Below, one piece after another: positions 25,762 to 34,117 of a stretch of DNA of 64,000 nt. Every line of letters starts with the position of its first letter. Position 1 is the first letter of the stretch. The stretch lies in NCBI RefSeq assembly GCF_017308975.1, contig NZ_JADWPD010000033.1:52774-116773 (forward strand). The letters are read 5' to 3'. This DNA comes from Amycolatopsis sp. MtRt-6 (lineage in GTDB: Bacteria; Actinomycetota; Actinomycetes; Mycobacteriales; Pseudonocardiaceae). Below the pieces are notes generated by a model, which searched no databases, had not been told where the DNA came from, and worked only from the letters and a program-made list of their open reading frames with translations. Made by a program: the position numbers and the translations under genes.

Positions 25762-26819
25762 TTCACGAGGTTCGCCGCGTGGCTGTAGCCGATCGTCCGG
25801 CCCTGCGGCCGGTAGTAGTAACCGATCCCGTTCGCGGCGACGATCACGTCGCGGCCGAGCCCTTCGGCACCGAGCTTCTGACGCACGCGGTTGACGAGGA
25901 CCGCCAGGTACCGCTTCGACTCGGCCCCGCCACCCACGTACGCGCTGATCGCCTCGGCGGGACGAGCCGTGCCCGGCTTCCTGACCAGGAACTCCAGCAA
26001 CCGGTACTCGCGCGGCGACAGCACCAGGTCGCTCCCGGCGGCCCGGACCTGCTTCAGCGCGAAGTCCACCCGGAGCACTCCGTCGTCGTAGACGTCGTCC
26101 GACCGGGGTGCGCGGTGCCGCAGGACCGTGCGCATGCGGGCGAGGAGCTCTTCGATCTGGAACGGCTTGACGAGGTAGTCGTCGGCGCCGCTGTCCAGAC
26201 CGCGGATCTTGTCGTCGTCTTCGCCGCGCGCGGTCGTGATGATCACCGGGACGTCGCTCGCCTCGCGCAGCTTGCCCAGCACAGCGAGCCCGTCCATGTC
26301 GGGCAGGCCGAGATCGAGCAGGACCAGGTCGGGCGGCTGCACGATCGCCTCGCGCAAGCCGGTCCCACCGCGGGAGGCCACCCTGACTTCGTAACCCTCG
26401 CGGCGCAGCACGGCGCTCAGTACCGGGGCCACCCGGTCGTCGTCCTCGATGAGCAGCACGGTCCCGCACTCGGTGGGCCGCGGCGGGGGCGCGTTGTCCG
26501 GGCCGGCGATGCGCCGGGTTTCGATCGCGGTCGCGGACGCGCCCTGGCCGACGAGGAACCTCAGCGCCAGCTCGCGGCAGCCCGGGCAGACCTTCAGCTC
26601 GCGCCCGTCCACCGCCAGCACGAACACCGCGCCCCGCGCGCACCGGCTCCCGGCCACCTCGATCTCGCACCGGCGGGCCAGCCGGGCCCGATCGCGCTCA
26701 GCTTCGCGTTCGCGGTCGCGGTGGGCCTTCGACCGGCACTTGTCGGAACAGAACTTGCGGGGGCGGCCCGTTTCGGTCGCCTCGGGCAGCGGGTCGCCGC
26801 ACACCGTGCAGGTGGTCAT
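25758..26819 (-). CDS. Zinc-finger / receiver / winged-helix response regulator fusion
   Basis: A 353-residue protein with an unusual order. Residues 1-85 carry a treble-clef-like cysteine cluster, Cys4-x2-Cys7 with Cys24-x3-Cys28, then Cys51, Cys60, Cys78 and Cys81. Residues 119-235 form an OmpR-class receiver with the acidic pair in EDDD, phospho-acceptor Asp169, Thr196 and Lys218. Residues about 250-345 are a Trans_reg_C winged helix (LSPREYRLLEFLV). No histidine kinase is nearby. The zinc module could sense metal or redox state or bind DNA or protein. Start ATG 26819, immediately before the first cysteine pair. Confidence 0.88.
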   Translation of the reverse strand: MTTCTVCGDPLPEATETGRPRKFCSDKCRSKAHRDREREAERDRARLARRCEIEVAGSRCARGAVFVLAVDGRELKVCPGCRELALRFLVGQGASATAIETRRIAGPDNAPPPRPTECGTVLLIEDDDRVAPVLSAVLRREGYEVRVASRGGTGLREAIVQPPDLVLLDLGLPDMDGLAVLGKLREASDVPVIITTARGEDDDKIRGLDSGADDYLVKPFQIEELLARMRTVLRHRAPRSDDVYDDGVLRVDFALKQVRAAGSDLVLSPREYRLLEFLVRKPGTARPAEAISAYVGGGAESKRYLAVLVNRVRQKLGAEGLGRDVIVAANGIGYYYRPQGRTIGYSHAANLVN

Positions 26820-26957
26820 CGGGCCGTCCCCTCCCCGATCCGCCGCAACGAAACCACTTTCGTGTCGCTCCCAGGATATCGGCGCTTGGCTCACGTCCAC
26901 CGGTGTTGTTGCATCGTGGGGGAAGGCCCGGCCGCCTCGCGGACGGCCGGACCGACG

Positions 26958-27182
26958 TCACGATCGCCCGTGCTTGCCGGCGTCGGCGATCGTGTCACCC
27001 ACCACGATGAGCGCCCTCGCCGTGACGGCGAGGGCCTCGTCCTTTCTCAGGGGTGCCACGACGGCCTCCAGGAGCACGAGGACCACGCGCACCGCCCGCC
27101 AGGCCGGGCGAGCCCGGCGATGGCACCACTTCGCGACCCGGCGAAGCTTCGACCGGGCCGTCCGGCTCGGGGGAACGACCAC
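26958..27182 (-). CDS. Possible small basic hydrophobic protein
   Basis: A 74-codon frame starting at a GTG at 27182 with a perfect AGGAGG 7 bp before it. The product is Arg-rich at the N-terminus (SRTARSKLRRVAKWCHRRAR), then has a helix VVLVLLEAVVAPL and a short polar end. Not recognised. The perfect ribosome site and GC-rich third positions favour it being real. It sits alone in the 537-bp gap between the response-regulator gene (start 26819) and the LOG gene (end 27357). I saw nothing else convincing in that gap. Confidence 0.4.
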   Translation of the reverse strand: MVVPPSRTARSKLRRVAKWCHRRARPAWRAVRVVLVLLEAVVAPLRKDEALAVTARALIVVGDTIADAGKHGRS

Positions 27183-27356
27183 TTCGCGACCTCCTCTCGA
27201 CAGCGGCGCGACCATCGCGGGCTGTCGCGACGAGCCCCGCGGCAACGGAAGCTGCGGGAGGAGGTCTTCTGTTGTTCCTTCGGGACCGGGTGGTGGAGCC
27301 ACCGTGCCGCGCCCGGGCGGGCGCGCACAAGATCAGCGAAACAAGATAACGAGCGC

Positions 27357-27935
27357 CTACGGTCCCGGCGGCGCCCACTTCGGCGGTGCCGGCGGCTCGT
27401 ACGTCTCGAACCTGTCCAGTAGCGCGGCCGGATCGGGATCGGTCAGCAGGAGCTGCCGGTAGCCGTCCTTGAGGAAGCCCTCGGTCACCATGTGGTCGGC
27501 GAAGGTCATCAGCGGGGCGTAGTACCCGTCGACGTCGACCAGGCCGATCGGCTTTCCGTGCAGCCCCAGCTGGGCCCACGTCCAGACCTCGAACAGCTCT
27601 TCCAGGGTGCCCGCCCCGCCCGGCAGGGCGAGGAAGCCGTCGGACAGGGCCGCCATCTTGGCCTTGCGCTCGTGCATGTCCGCCACGACGTGCAGCTCGG
27701 TCAGCCCGGCGTGCGCGATCTCGACCGACGACAGCGCCTCCGGGATCACGCCGATCACCTCGCCGCCCGCCGCGAGGGCGGCGTCGGCGACCACGCCCAT
27801 CGTGCCGACGCTCGCGCCGCCGTAGACCAGGCCGATGCCGCGCTGGGCCAGCAGCTTGCCGAGGGCCGCCGCCTGCTCGGCGTAGCGCGGCGAAAAGCCC
27901 ATCGACGAGCCGCAGAAGACGCAGATCCGCCGCAT
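27357..27935 (-). CDS. LOG-family nucleoside-5'-monophosphate phosphoribohydrolase
   Basis: A 192-residue Rossmann-fold protein with the LOG signature PGGAGTLEE and the nucleotide-binding GLVYGGASVGTMG. The family cleaves cytokinin riboside or other nucleotide monophosphates to the free base and ribose-5-phosphate; Rv1205 is the mycobacterial member in this neighbourhood. It starts at 27935, sharing one base (TGATG) with the stop of the preceding LOG gene, so the two paralogues are co-translated. Confidence 0.88.
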   Translation of the reverse strand: MRRICVFCGSSMGFSPRYAEQAAALGKLLAQRGIGLVYGGASVGTMGVVADAALAAGGEVIGVIPEALSSVEIAHAGLTELHVVADMHERKAKMAALSDGFLALPGGAGTLEELFEVWTWAQLGLHGKPIGLVDVDGYYAPLMTFADHMVTEGFLKDGYRQLLLTDPDPAALLDRFETYEPPAPPKWAPPGP

Positions 27936-28720
27936 CAGTGCGTGTCCTCCCACGCCTGGTAGGACTCCTGCACCACGCGGACGGCGTCGTCGATGTCGTC
28001 GGTGACGTGCAGCAGGTCGAGGTCGTGCGGGCTGATCTTGCCCTCGGCCATGACCGAGTTCTTGATCCAGTCGTAGAGCCCGCCCCAGTAGTCGCTGCCG
28101 AACAGCACCACCGGGAACTTCGTGACCTTCTTCGTCTGCACCAGCGTCAGCGCCTCGAACAGCTCGTCGAGCGTGCCGAAGCCGCCGGGCAGGCAGATGA
28201 AGGCCTGCGAATACTTGATGAACATCGTCTTGCGGGCGAAGAAGTAGCGGAAGTTGACGCCGAGGTCGACCCACGGGTTCAGGCCCTGCTCGAACGGCAG
28301 CTCGATGCCGAGCCCCACGGAGAAGCCGCCGGCCTCGGCCGCGCCGCGGTTGACGGCCTCCATCGCGCCTGGTCCGCCGCCCGTCATCACCGCGAAGCCG
28401 GCGTTGGCCAGCGCCCCGCCGATCTTGCGGCCCAGCTCGTACTCCGGGTTGTCGCGCTTGGTGCGGGCCGAGCCGAACACGGTGACCGCGCGCGGAACCT
28501 CGGCGAGCGCGCCGAAGCCCTCGACGAACTCGGCCTGGATGCGCAGCACGCGCCACGGGTCGGTGTGCACCCAGTCGCTCGGGCCACGCGAGTCCAGGAG
28601 CCGCTGGTCGGTCGTGCTGCCCTGGTCGCGGCGGTCGCGACGCAGCACGACCGGGCCCTTGTGCCGCTCCACCGGGCGTTCGGGGTACTGGCCGTCCGGC
28701 CATTCAGACTGTTCGCTCAC
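27935..28720 (-). CDS. LOG-family protein, longer TIGR00730-type paralogue
   Basis: A 261-residue protein. After a 70-residue polar N-terminus comes the LOG core, with AVTVFGSARTKRDNPEY, the glycine loop VMTGGGPGAMEAVNRG and the signature PGGFGTLDE. This is the larger LOG subgroup, distinct from its shorter neighbour. Enzymatic activity towards nucleotide monophosphates is likely, but the substrate is unknown. GTG start at 28720. The C-terminus is close to the GH9 gene's stop (28730) on the same strand. Confidence 0.85.
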   Translation of the reverse strand: MSEQSEWPDGQYPERPVERHKGPVVLRRDRRDQGSTTDQRLLDSRGPSDWVHTDPWRVLRIQAEFVEGFGALAEVPRAVTVFGSARTKRDNPEYELGRKIGGALANAGFAVMTGGGPGAMEAVNRGAAEAGGFSVGLGIELPFEQGLNPWVDLGVNFRYFFARKTMFIKYSQAFICLPGGFGTLDELFEALTLVQTKKVTKFPVVLFGSDYWGGLYDWIKNSVMAEGKISPHDLDLLHVTDDIDDAVRVVQESYQAWEDTH

Positions 28721-28729
28721 TACGCCATG

Positions 28730-30562
28730 CTACGGCCTCGCCGCCAGCGAGAACGCGAGAAGCGCGGTGGAGGTGAAGTCGATGGCGGGCTCGTTACTGG
28801 GCCATGAACTCAGGTCGTCGGCGTAGCGGCTTCCCTGCCCGTCGAAGGATTCATACGGACGGGTGCATTCCTTGGCGCCCGCCGGGAACGGCAGATCGGC
28901 GAAGTTGCCGGCGCCGTTGGGGCCGTTGACGACCGCGCCGTAGAGCACTTTCGAAGGTCCGGCGAGGTTCGCGGCCTGGTGGTGCGGGCACTGCGGGGAC
29001 GTCGTGCCGACGCCGACGACGAGCGAGACGCCCCAGGCGTTGGCCCCGAGGGTGAAGTTCCGTTGCTGCGCGCCGAACGCGGCGTACCGGGTGTCACCGG
29101 TGACGCGCTGGTAAAGCCGGGCCGTCGCGGCGAAACCGAAGCTCTTGCTGGCGGCGTCGAAGTCGGTGACCGCCACGGCCGTCCGGAATGGACTCGTCTT
29201 CGCCGACGCGACACCTTCGTCCAGTTGACGCCGCAGGTCCGCGGCCAAGTCGCGGACGCCGAGCGCCGCACCGGGGACGCCGGTGCGCAGCAGGACGGCC
29301 AGGTCGGCGTGGGCGAGCGCGCTGGTGTCGTAGAGGTTCAACGTGCTCGTGTCGCCGCTGCCGATGTAGGCCTTCGCCCACTTCGCCGCGTCGCGGGCCC
29401 AGCCGTCGGCGCGCGGGTCCTTCAGCGCCCGCGCGGCCAGGGCGAGCTGGGTCGCGCCCAGCTCCAGGTCGTCCGCCCACGACGACTCCGGGTAGTACGC
29501 GTGCGGGAACGCGGTGACGAGCTCGCCGACGTCCGCCGTCTTGGCCTGCGCGAACACGGCCGCCGCCTCGGCGAGGTAGTGCCGGGCGAGCCGGGGGTCG
29601 CGGTGGGCGTACAGCTGGGCGCCCAGCGCGAAGGCGGCGGCGACCCGGCCGGCGAGGTTCGGCGACAGCGGCGCGCCCGCCGGGGCCGCGGGGAACACCG
29701 GCCGGTGCTTGACGAAGTAGGCGGGGTCGCCGGGCTTGACGTCGAGTGCGTCGTCGTCCTGCGGGTTGCGCCAGACGTCGTGGTCGCCGAGGAAACCGAA
29801 CTCCTCGCTGCCCGTGCCGATGCCGACCTGGGCGTAGAGCGTTTTGGTCCGGCCGTCCCAGACCTTGTCGAGCCAGCCGAGGCCGAACCGGACCTCCGTC
29901 GCCAGCACCGGATCGGGGTCTTCGCGCAGCACGTAACCCAGCTCGGCCAGCGAGTACGCGGTGTTGGAGGTGAACTTGACGAAGTCGCCGGCGTCGACCC
30001 AGCCGCCTTCGACGTCGACCGGGCCGCCCTGCGGCTTCAGGGGTTCGACGATCTCGTCGCCGCCTTCGCCGGCGAACTTCGGCTGCGCGTAGACGGTCGC
30101 CGTCCGGTCGGCCAGGTGCGACGGCTCGCGGTCGAGGCGGCCGGGGATGACGTCGTGGCCGTCGCGCTGGGCCTGGAAGAACTCGGTGGTCGCGCGCACG
30201 AGCGGGCGGAACAGGCGGCGCGCGGTGTCGATCCGGAACGGCGGCGACGTCGCGCCCGCCGCCCTGATCCGGTAGGTGCCCGGTCTCTCCAAAGTGGACA
30301 AATCGAGGTCGAACACCGCCGGGTAGCGCGCGTTCCAGGCGCCGAGGCTCGCGCTCGTGCGGCCTTCGCGGACCGTGCGGCCGCGCTCGTCGACGACGGT
30401 GAACTTCCCGGGCGCGCCGCCGAGCAGGTACGCGTGCTTCGCCTCGCCCAGCGCGTACCCGACTTGGTCGACGCGCACCTCGGCCGGGGTCGCGGCCTCG
30501 GCCGGGGACGCGGCGAGCGGGACGGCGAGCGCGGCCGCCGTCACGACGGGAAGCAGGCGCAT
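28730..30562 (-). CDS. Secreted glycoside hydrolase family 9 (endoglucanase type)
   Basis: A 610-residue secreted enzyme. It has a signal peptide (residues 1-23, cut near AEAA), an N-terminal Ig-like CelD_N domain (about 25-112) and an (alpha/alpha)6 GH9 catalytic domain. Catalytic aspartates are in WVDAGDF (Asp190, Asp193) and the catalytic acid is Glu591 in NEPAIDFTS. Family GH9 inverting enzymes hydrolyse beta-1,4-glucans. No carbohydrate-binding module is attached. GGAGG precedes the ATG, and a 15-bp palindrome lies 18 bp upstream. It opens a region of secreted hydrolases. Confidence 0.9.
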   Translation of the reverse strand: MRLLPVVTAAALAVPLAASPAEAATPAEVRVDQVGYALGEAKHAYLLGGAPGKFTVVDERGRTVREGRTSASLGAWNARYPAVFDLDLSTLERPGTYRIRAAGATSPPFRIDTARRLFRPLVRATTEFFQAQRDGHDVIPGRLDREPSHLADRTATVYAQPKFAGEGGDEIVEPLKPQGGPVDVEGGWVDAGDFVKFTSNTAYSLAELGYVLREDPDPVLATEVRFGLGWLDKVWDGRTKTLYAQVGIGTGSEEFGFLGDHDVWRNPQDDDALDVKPGDPAYFVKHRPVFPAAPAGAPLSPNLAGRVAAAFALGAQLYAHRDPRLARHYLAEAAAVFAQAKTADVGELVTAFPHAYYPESSWADDLELGATQLALAARALKDPRADGWARDAAKWAKAYIGSGDTSTLNLYDTSALAHADLAVLLRTGVPGAALGVRDLAADLRRQLDEGVASAKTSPFRTAVAVTDFDAASKSFGFAATARLYQRVTGDTRYAAFGAQQRNFTLGANAWGVSLVVGVGTTSPQCPHHQAANLAGPSKVLYGAVVNGPNGAGNFADLPFPAGAKECTRPYESFDGQGSRYADDLSSWPSNEPAIDFTSTALLAFSLAARP

Positions 30563-30580
30563 GATCGGCCTCCACTTTGT

Positions 30581-30595
30581 TAGGAAAGTTTCCTA
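30581..30595. promoter_or_regulatory. Candidate operator palindrome of the GH9 gene
   Basis: TAGGAAA-G-TTTCCTA is a perfect 7-bp inverted repeat 18 bp before the GH9 start. From memory, similar TTAGGAAA-N-TTTCCTAA palindromes precede polysaccharide-hydrolase genes in streptomycetes and are bound by ROK-type repressors (not checked here). The half TAGGAAAGTT recurs on the reverse strand at 32179-32188, ahead of the relic protease gene. Confidence 0.5.
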
Positions 30596-30682
30596 TTTAG
30601 CGGAGAACGCTAGCCCGGCGCGGCCGGAGGCGTCAATATGTCCGTTTCCGCGAGGGCCGCGCGGATGACCTACCGTGGGGAG

Positions 30683-31966
30683 ATGACCAGCGCCCCCGCC
30701 GAACCGCTCGGCGCGCGGATCCGGCGGCTGCGCACCGGCCGCGGCTGGACCCAGCGCGAGCTGGCCGAGCCAGGCTACGACCGGGGCTTCCTGGCGAAGG
30801 TCGAAACCGGCAGCCGCCCGCCGTCAGAGGAGATGCTGGCCTACCTGGCGCAGCGGCTCGGGCTGACCGTCGACGAGCTGCGGTTCGGCAGGCCACCCGG
30901 CGTCGCCGACGAGCTGCGCGCGGCGCTGGACGAGGGCTACCGCGACCTGGAGCAGGGCCGGATCGCCGCGGCGGAGGAGCGGTTCGCCGCCGTGGCCGAG
31001 CGGGCCGCGGGCTACCACCTCGACGACGTCGAGTGCTACGCGCGGTTCTGCCGGGCCGAGGTGAAGTGGCAGCTCTTCGACGTCTCGGGGGCGCAGGCGG
31101 CACTGGAGCACGCGGAGGAGCTGGCCGGCGCGGCGCCGCCGTGGCTGCGGGCGATGATCGTGCACCGGTGGTCGGGTTGCCGGTTCCAGCGCGGCGACGC
31201 GGGCACGGCGATCGCCCGGGTCGAAGCCGAGCTGGCGGCGCGGCCGTCCGACCCGGACGCCGAGTTGTGCCTGCTCACAGCGTTGATCCACCCCCTGGTC
31301 GAGATGGGCGGCCTGCACCGCGCCCGCCGCGCGGCCGAGGACGGACGCCGGCTGGCCCGGGCGGCGACGCGGCCGGACTTCGTCGCGCGGTTCCACCGGC
31401 AGGCGGCGCAGGCGTGGCAGGCGACCGGCCGCGCGGACCGGGCGGACGAGGACCTGACGGAGGCGTGCCGGCTGTTCGCGTCGGCGGGCTTCGACCGCGA
31501 CGCGGCCCGCTGCCGCTGGGCCCGCGGCTACCTGCTGCGCCGGCTGGGCCGCCTCGACGAGGCCCGCGCCGAGCTGACGGCGGCCCGCGACCAGCTGCGG
31601 GCGATCGGCGCGGAGGAAGGCGTCGCCGGGGCGACGCTCGAACTGGCCGAGGTCCGGCTCCGGCAGGGCGCGGCTCCGGAGGCGGCGGCGCTGGTCGCGG
31701 AGGTCCGGGAGCTGCTGTCCCGCGACGTCGAGTCGCTCGGCGAGGCAACGAGCCTGCTGGGCCAGGTCGCCCGGTCCCTCGGCGATCCGGACACGGCGAC
31801 CCGGCTGCTGCGCGAGGCCTTCGAGATCCAGACGGCCGCGTCCCTGCACGGCGCGGCGGTGTCAACGGCCCTCCGCCTCGGCGACACCCTCCGGCAGCGT
31901 GGTCACCTCGACGAAGCCGTCGAGGCCTACCGCCGCGGCCTGGACTCCGCGGCCACCGACACCTGA
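30683..31966 (+). CDS. XRE-family regulator with TPR domain (copy 1)
   Basis: A 427-residue protein. The N-terminal Cro/C1-type HTH (residues about 8-62, LRTGRGWTQRELAEPGYDRG) is followed by roughly 340 residues of helical tetratricopeptide-like repeats (for example LDEARAELTAARDQLRAI). The architecture is that of regulators whose TPR domain binds a peptide or protein signal. The ATG at 30683 follows GTGGGGAG and is preferred over an upstream frame start at 30638. It is a paralogue of the gene at 32852. Each stands immediately upstream of an M4 protease gene or its remnant. Confidence 0.82.
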   Translation: MTSAPAEPLGARIRRLRTGRGWTQRELAEPGYDRGFLAKVETGSRPPSEEMLAYLAQRLGLTVDELRFGRPPGVADELRAALDEGYRDLEQGRIAAAEERFAAVAERAAGYHLDDVECYARFCRAEVKWQLFDVSGAQAALEHAEELAGAAPPWLRAMIVHRWSGCRFQRGDAGTAIARVEAELAARPSDPDAELCLLTALIHPLVEMGGLHRARRAAEDGRRLARAATRPDFVARFHRQAAQAWQATGRADRADEDLTEACRLFASAGFDRDAARCRWARGYLLRRLGRLDEARAELTAARDQLRAIGAEEGVAGATLELAEVRLRQGAAPEAAALVAEVRELLSRDVESLGEATSLLGQVARSLGDPDTATRLLREAFEIQTAASLHGAAVSTALRLGDTLRQRGHLDEAVEAYRRGLDSAATDT

Positions 31967-31970
31967 CCGT

Positions 31971-32141
31971 GATGCCCCTCCAGTCACGCGAGATACCCCT
32001 CCAGTCACGCGAGATGCCCTTCCAATCACCCGAGTCCCGCTTCCAATCACCCGAGTTCCGGGTGACGGGAGGGGTATCACGCGTGATCAGAGGGGCATCT
32101 CGCGTGATTGGGGAGGCATCTCGCGTGATTGAGGGGGCGAC
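31971..32141. repeat. Inverted array of 4+4 units with 21-bp period
   Basis: Four head-to-tail 21-bp units start at 31971, 31992, 32013 and 32034 (consensus GATGCCCCTCCAATCACGCGA). Four inverted units follow at 32058, 32079, 32100 and 32121, with a 3-bp turn between the sets. The most conserved core is AATCACGCGA, becoming the palindrome ATCACGCGTGAT in one unit. The whole can fold into a stem of more than 80 bp. The exact 21-bp spacing equals two helical turns. It begins 4 bp after the XRE-TPR stop. A related array lies at 56423-56562. Confidence 0.85.
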
Positions 32142-32294
32142 ACGGCGGACCAGCGGGGTCGGTGGTCCGGGTCGAAGCAACTTTCCTACGAAAGTCTGTG
32201 AATTGGTTCAGACCAGTACGCCACCTCGCCGCCACCTGGGGTTTTGTCCCGCAACGGGCGATCATCGCGCTGCCGCGCTGCTCCGTTCGGCCCA

Positions 32295-32323
32295 TTGACC
32301 CGTCCGCGGACGGAACCTTTACT
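32295..32323 (+). promoter_or_regulatory. Promoter of the M4 relic, matching that of the intact M4 gene
   Basis: TTGACC (32295-32300), a 17-bp spacer and TTTACT (32318-32323) are followed by CGGATGCGTCCGG. The intact M4 gene has TTGACG-N17-TTTACT-CGGATGCGTCCGG at 34299-34327. Hexamers and initiation region are conserved while the spacer differs, which argues that this is a true sigma-70-type promoter. A perfect 16-bp palindrome AATAACAGCTGTTATT (32340-32355) lies just downstream of the predicted start, and an ACTTTC-N4-GAAAGT repeat lies upstream at 32180-32195. Confidence 0.6.
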
Positions 32324-32394
32324 CGGATGCGTCCGGCGCAATAACAGCTGTTATTCAACTGGTCACGCAGCTCCCGGTCCCGGAAAGGTTCCCC

Positions 32395-32883
32395 ATGAGA
32401 TCCCCACGTGGGCCGGCGGCGATCCCGGCCGCCGCCGCTTCCGCACCTCCCGCCGCCACCCCGCCCGAGGCGCTCGCCGCCCGCGCTGCCGACCAGGCCG
32501 CCCTCAGCGGCGCCGACCGGCTCGCGAAGGGCGCCGGGGAGGCCTTCGTCCGCACCGGAGTCACCCCGGGTGGCGGCGGGCTCCACTTCGCGTCCTACGA
32601 GCGCACCTACCACGGCCTGCCGGTGATCGCCGTCGGCACGCAGGCCGCGCTGGACGCCGGGCAGGCCGCAAAGAACACGACGAGCGAAGTCTCCACAGTG
32701 GACACCGTGGCAGCACCGAAGCTGGTCTTGCCGGCCGGGGACGCCGACCACACCGCGCAGTTCTCGCTCACCGCCGGCACCGGTACCCCGCCAACCGGCT
32801 GCGGCGCGTGCGGAGGCCTACCCTGGACGTCCACGGCGGAAAGGCACCCGGGTGAGCGAGAGCGTCGGCGAACGTCTGCGTGA
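32395..32883 (+). pseudogene. Relic of an M4 metalloprotease, internally deleted in frame
   Basis: The 162-codon frame aligns piecewise with the intact protease at 34429. EALAARAADQAALSG, TGVTPGGGGLHFASYERTYH and the VGTQAALDA segment match its propeptide. The text then jumps to DADHTAQFSLTAGTG, which matches DHTATFSLGVGTSS about 500 residues later. The signal peptide has lost its hydrophobic core, and the whole HEYGH catalytic domain is gone. After about 32803 the frame is unrelated and overlaps the next gene. No activity is expected. Confidence 0.75.
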
Positions 32884-34117
32884 GCTGCGCACCGAACGCG
32901 GGCTCACGCAGCGCGAACTCGCCGGACCGCAGTACTCCGCGGCGTACGTGTCGTCGGTCGAGACAGGCGCGCGTACGCCGTCGGGGGACGCGCTGCGGTT
33001 CTTCGCCCAGCAGCTGGGCATCGATCCCGACGAGCTGCTCGGCGGCCGGTCCCCGCGGGAACTGATCGAGCTCGACCTCGAGCTGATCGAGACGGCGGAA
33101 CGGTTCCTGGCCGGCGACGCCCGCCGCGCGACCCCGCGGATGCAGCGGATCCGGCGCCGGGCCGAGCGCCTGGAGCGGCCGCGGCAGGCCGGGATCGCGC
33201 TGCTGTGGCTGGCCGGGTACTCGACCGGCGACGTCCGCACGAAGTACGTCTCGGACGCCGAAACGGCTCTTTCGGGCGAACCGCCGCCGGTGCGGGCGAT
33301 GGTCGTGCCGCTGCGGGCGGCGGTGCTGACCGGCTGGGGCGAGGTGCGGTATTCGGTGCACCTGCTGGAAACCTGCCACGCCGAGCTGCTGCGCGACGGC
33401 TACCCGCAGCCGTCGATGCTGCTGACGCTGCGGGCCTGCCTGGCCGAGCGGCACCTGCGCCAGGGCGACCTCGAGCGGGCGGCCGAGTACGCCGAATCGG
33501 CGCTGCGGCTCGCCCGGGGCAGCCCGGCGGTGCTCGCGGAGCTCACCCGCAGCCACGTCGAGGTCTGCCGCAGCCACCTGGCGGCCGACCGGTTCGCCGA
33601 CGCCGCCGCGTCGGTCGCCGCGGCCTACGACCTGATGCAGGAGCGGGCCCTGCACCCGGCGATGGCGTACTGCCTGCTGGCCAGGGCCCGGGTCCGCGGC
33701 CGAGCCGGTGACGCCGAGGGCGCGCTGGCCGACCTCGCCGCCGCGCGCGAGACGGCGTGGCCGGACGACGTCCCGGCGATCACCGTCGAGCTCGCCGGGG
33801 AGTACCTCGCGGCGGGCCGGCTGGAGACGGCGGCGGCGCTGCTCGACCAGATCCGCCCGGCGATCGTGGCGGGCACGCCGCTGGCCGCGGAGCTGCGGCT
33901 GCAGCTGGGATCGCTGGCCAGGGCCCGCGGCGACGCCCGCCGCGCGGCCGAAGACCTGCGGGCCGCCGTCGAGCTCGCCACCGGCCTGGGCGCGCGCGGG
34001 GTGCTCGTCCGCGCGCTGCGGCCGTTGAGCGAGCTGCTCGGCGAGACCGGAAAGCAGGCGGAGGCCGCGGACGTGCTGCGGAACGGGCTTCTCGCGCTGG
34101 GCGCGGAAGACAGCTGA
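32852..34117 (+). CDS. XRE-family regulator with TPR domain (copy 2)
   Basis: A 421-residue paralogue of the gene at 30683 with GTG start at 32852. The HTH (residues 5-60) contains LRTERGLTQRELAGPQYSAA, with VETGARTPSGDALRFFAQQL after it. The rest is TPR-like helical repeats (GDLERAAEYAESALRLA). It lies directly upstream of the intact M4 protease (311-bp gap). The layout recalls the Bacillus NprR/neutral-protease pair, in which an XRE-TPR regulator controls an adjacent M4 protease in response to a peptide. Here that is only inference from layout. Confidence 0.82.
   Translation: MSESVGERLRELRTERGLTQRELAGPQYSAAYVSSVETGARTPSGDALRFFAQQLGIDPDELLGGRSPRELIELDLELIETAERFLAGDARRATPRMQRIRRRAERLERPRQAGIALLWLAGYSTGDVRTKYVSDAETALSGEPPPVRAMVVPLRAAVLTGWGEVRYSVHLLETCHAELLRDGYPQPSMLLTLRACLAERHLRQGDLERAAEYAESALRLARGSPAVLAELTRSHVEVCRSHLAADRFADAAASVAAAYDLMQERALHPAMAYCLLARARVRGRAGDAEGALADLAAARETAWPDDVPAITVELAGEYLAAGRLETAAALLDQIRPAIVAGTPLAAELRLQLGSLARARGDARRAAEDLRAAVELATGLGARGVLVRALRPLSELLGETGKQAEAADVLRNGLLALGAEDS

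Noticed and set aside
27053..27349. 98-codon forward ORF in the gap before the LOG genes
   Set aside because: Pro/Gly/Arg-rich, no ribosome site, and opposed by the better supported small reverse frame at 26958-27182.
31971..32141. CRISPR-like regular repeat spacing
   Set aside because: Units abut each other with no unique spacers, they switch orientation halfway, and no cas genes are near.
32340..32355. Perfect 16-bp palindrome as an insertion-sequence end
   Set aside because: No transposase, target duplication or second copy nearby; more likely a regulatory or chance palindrome in the leader.
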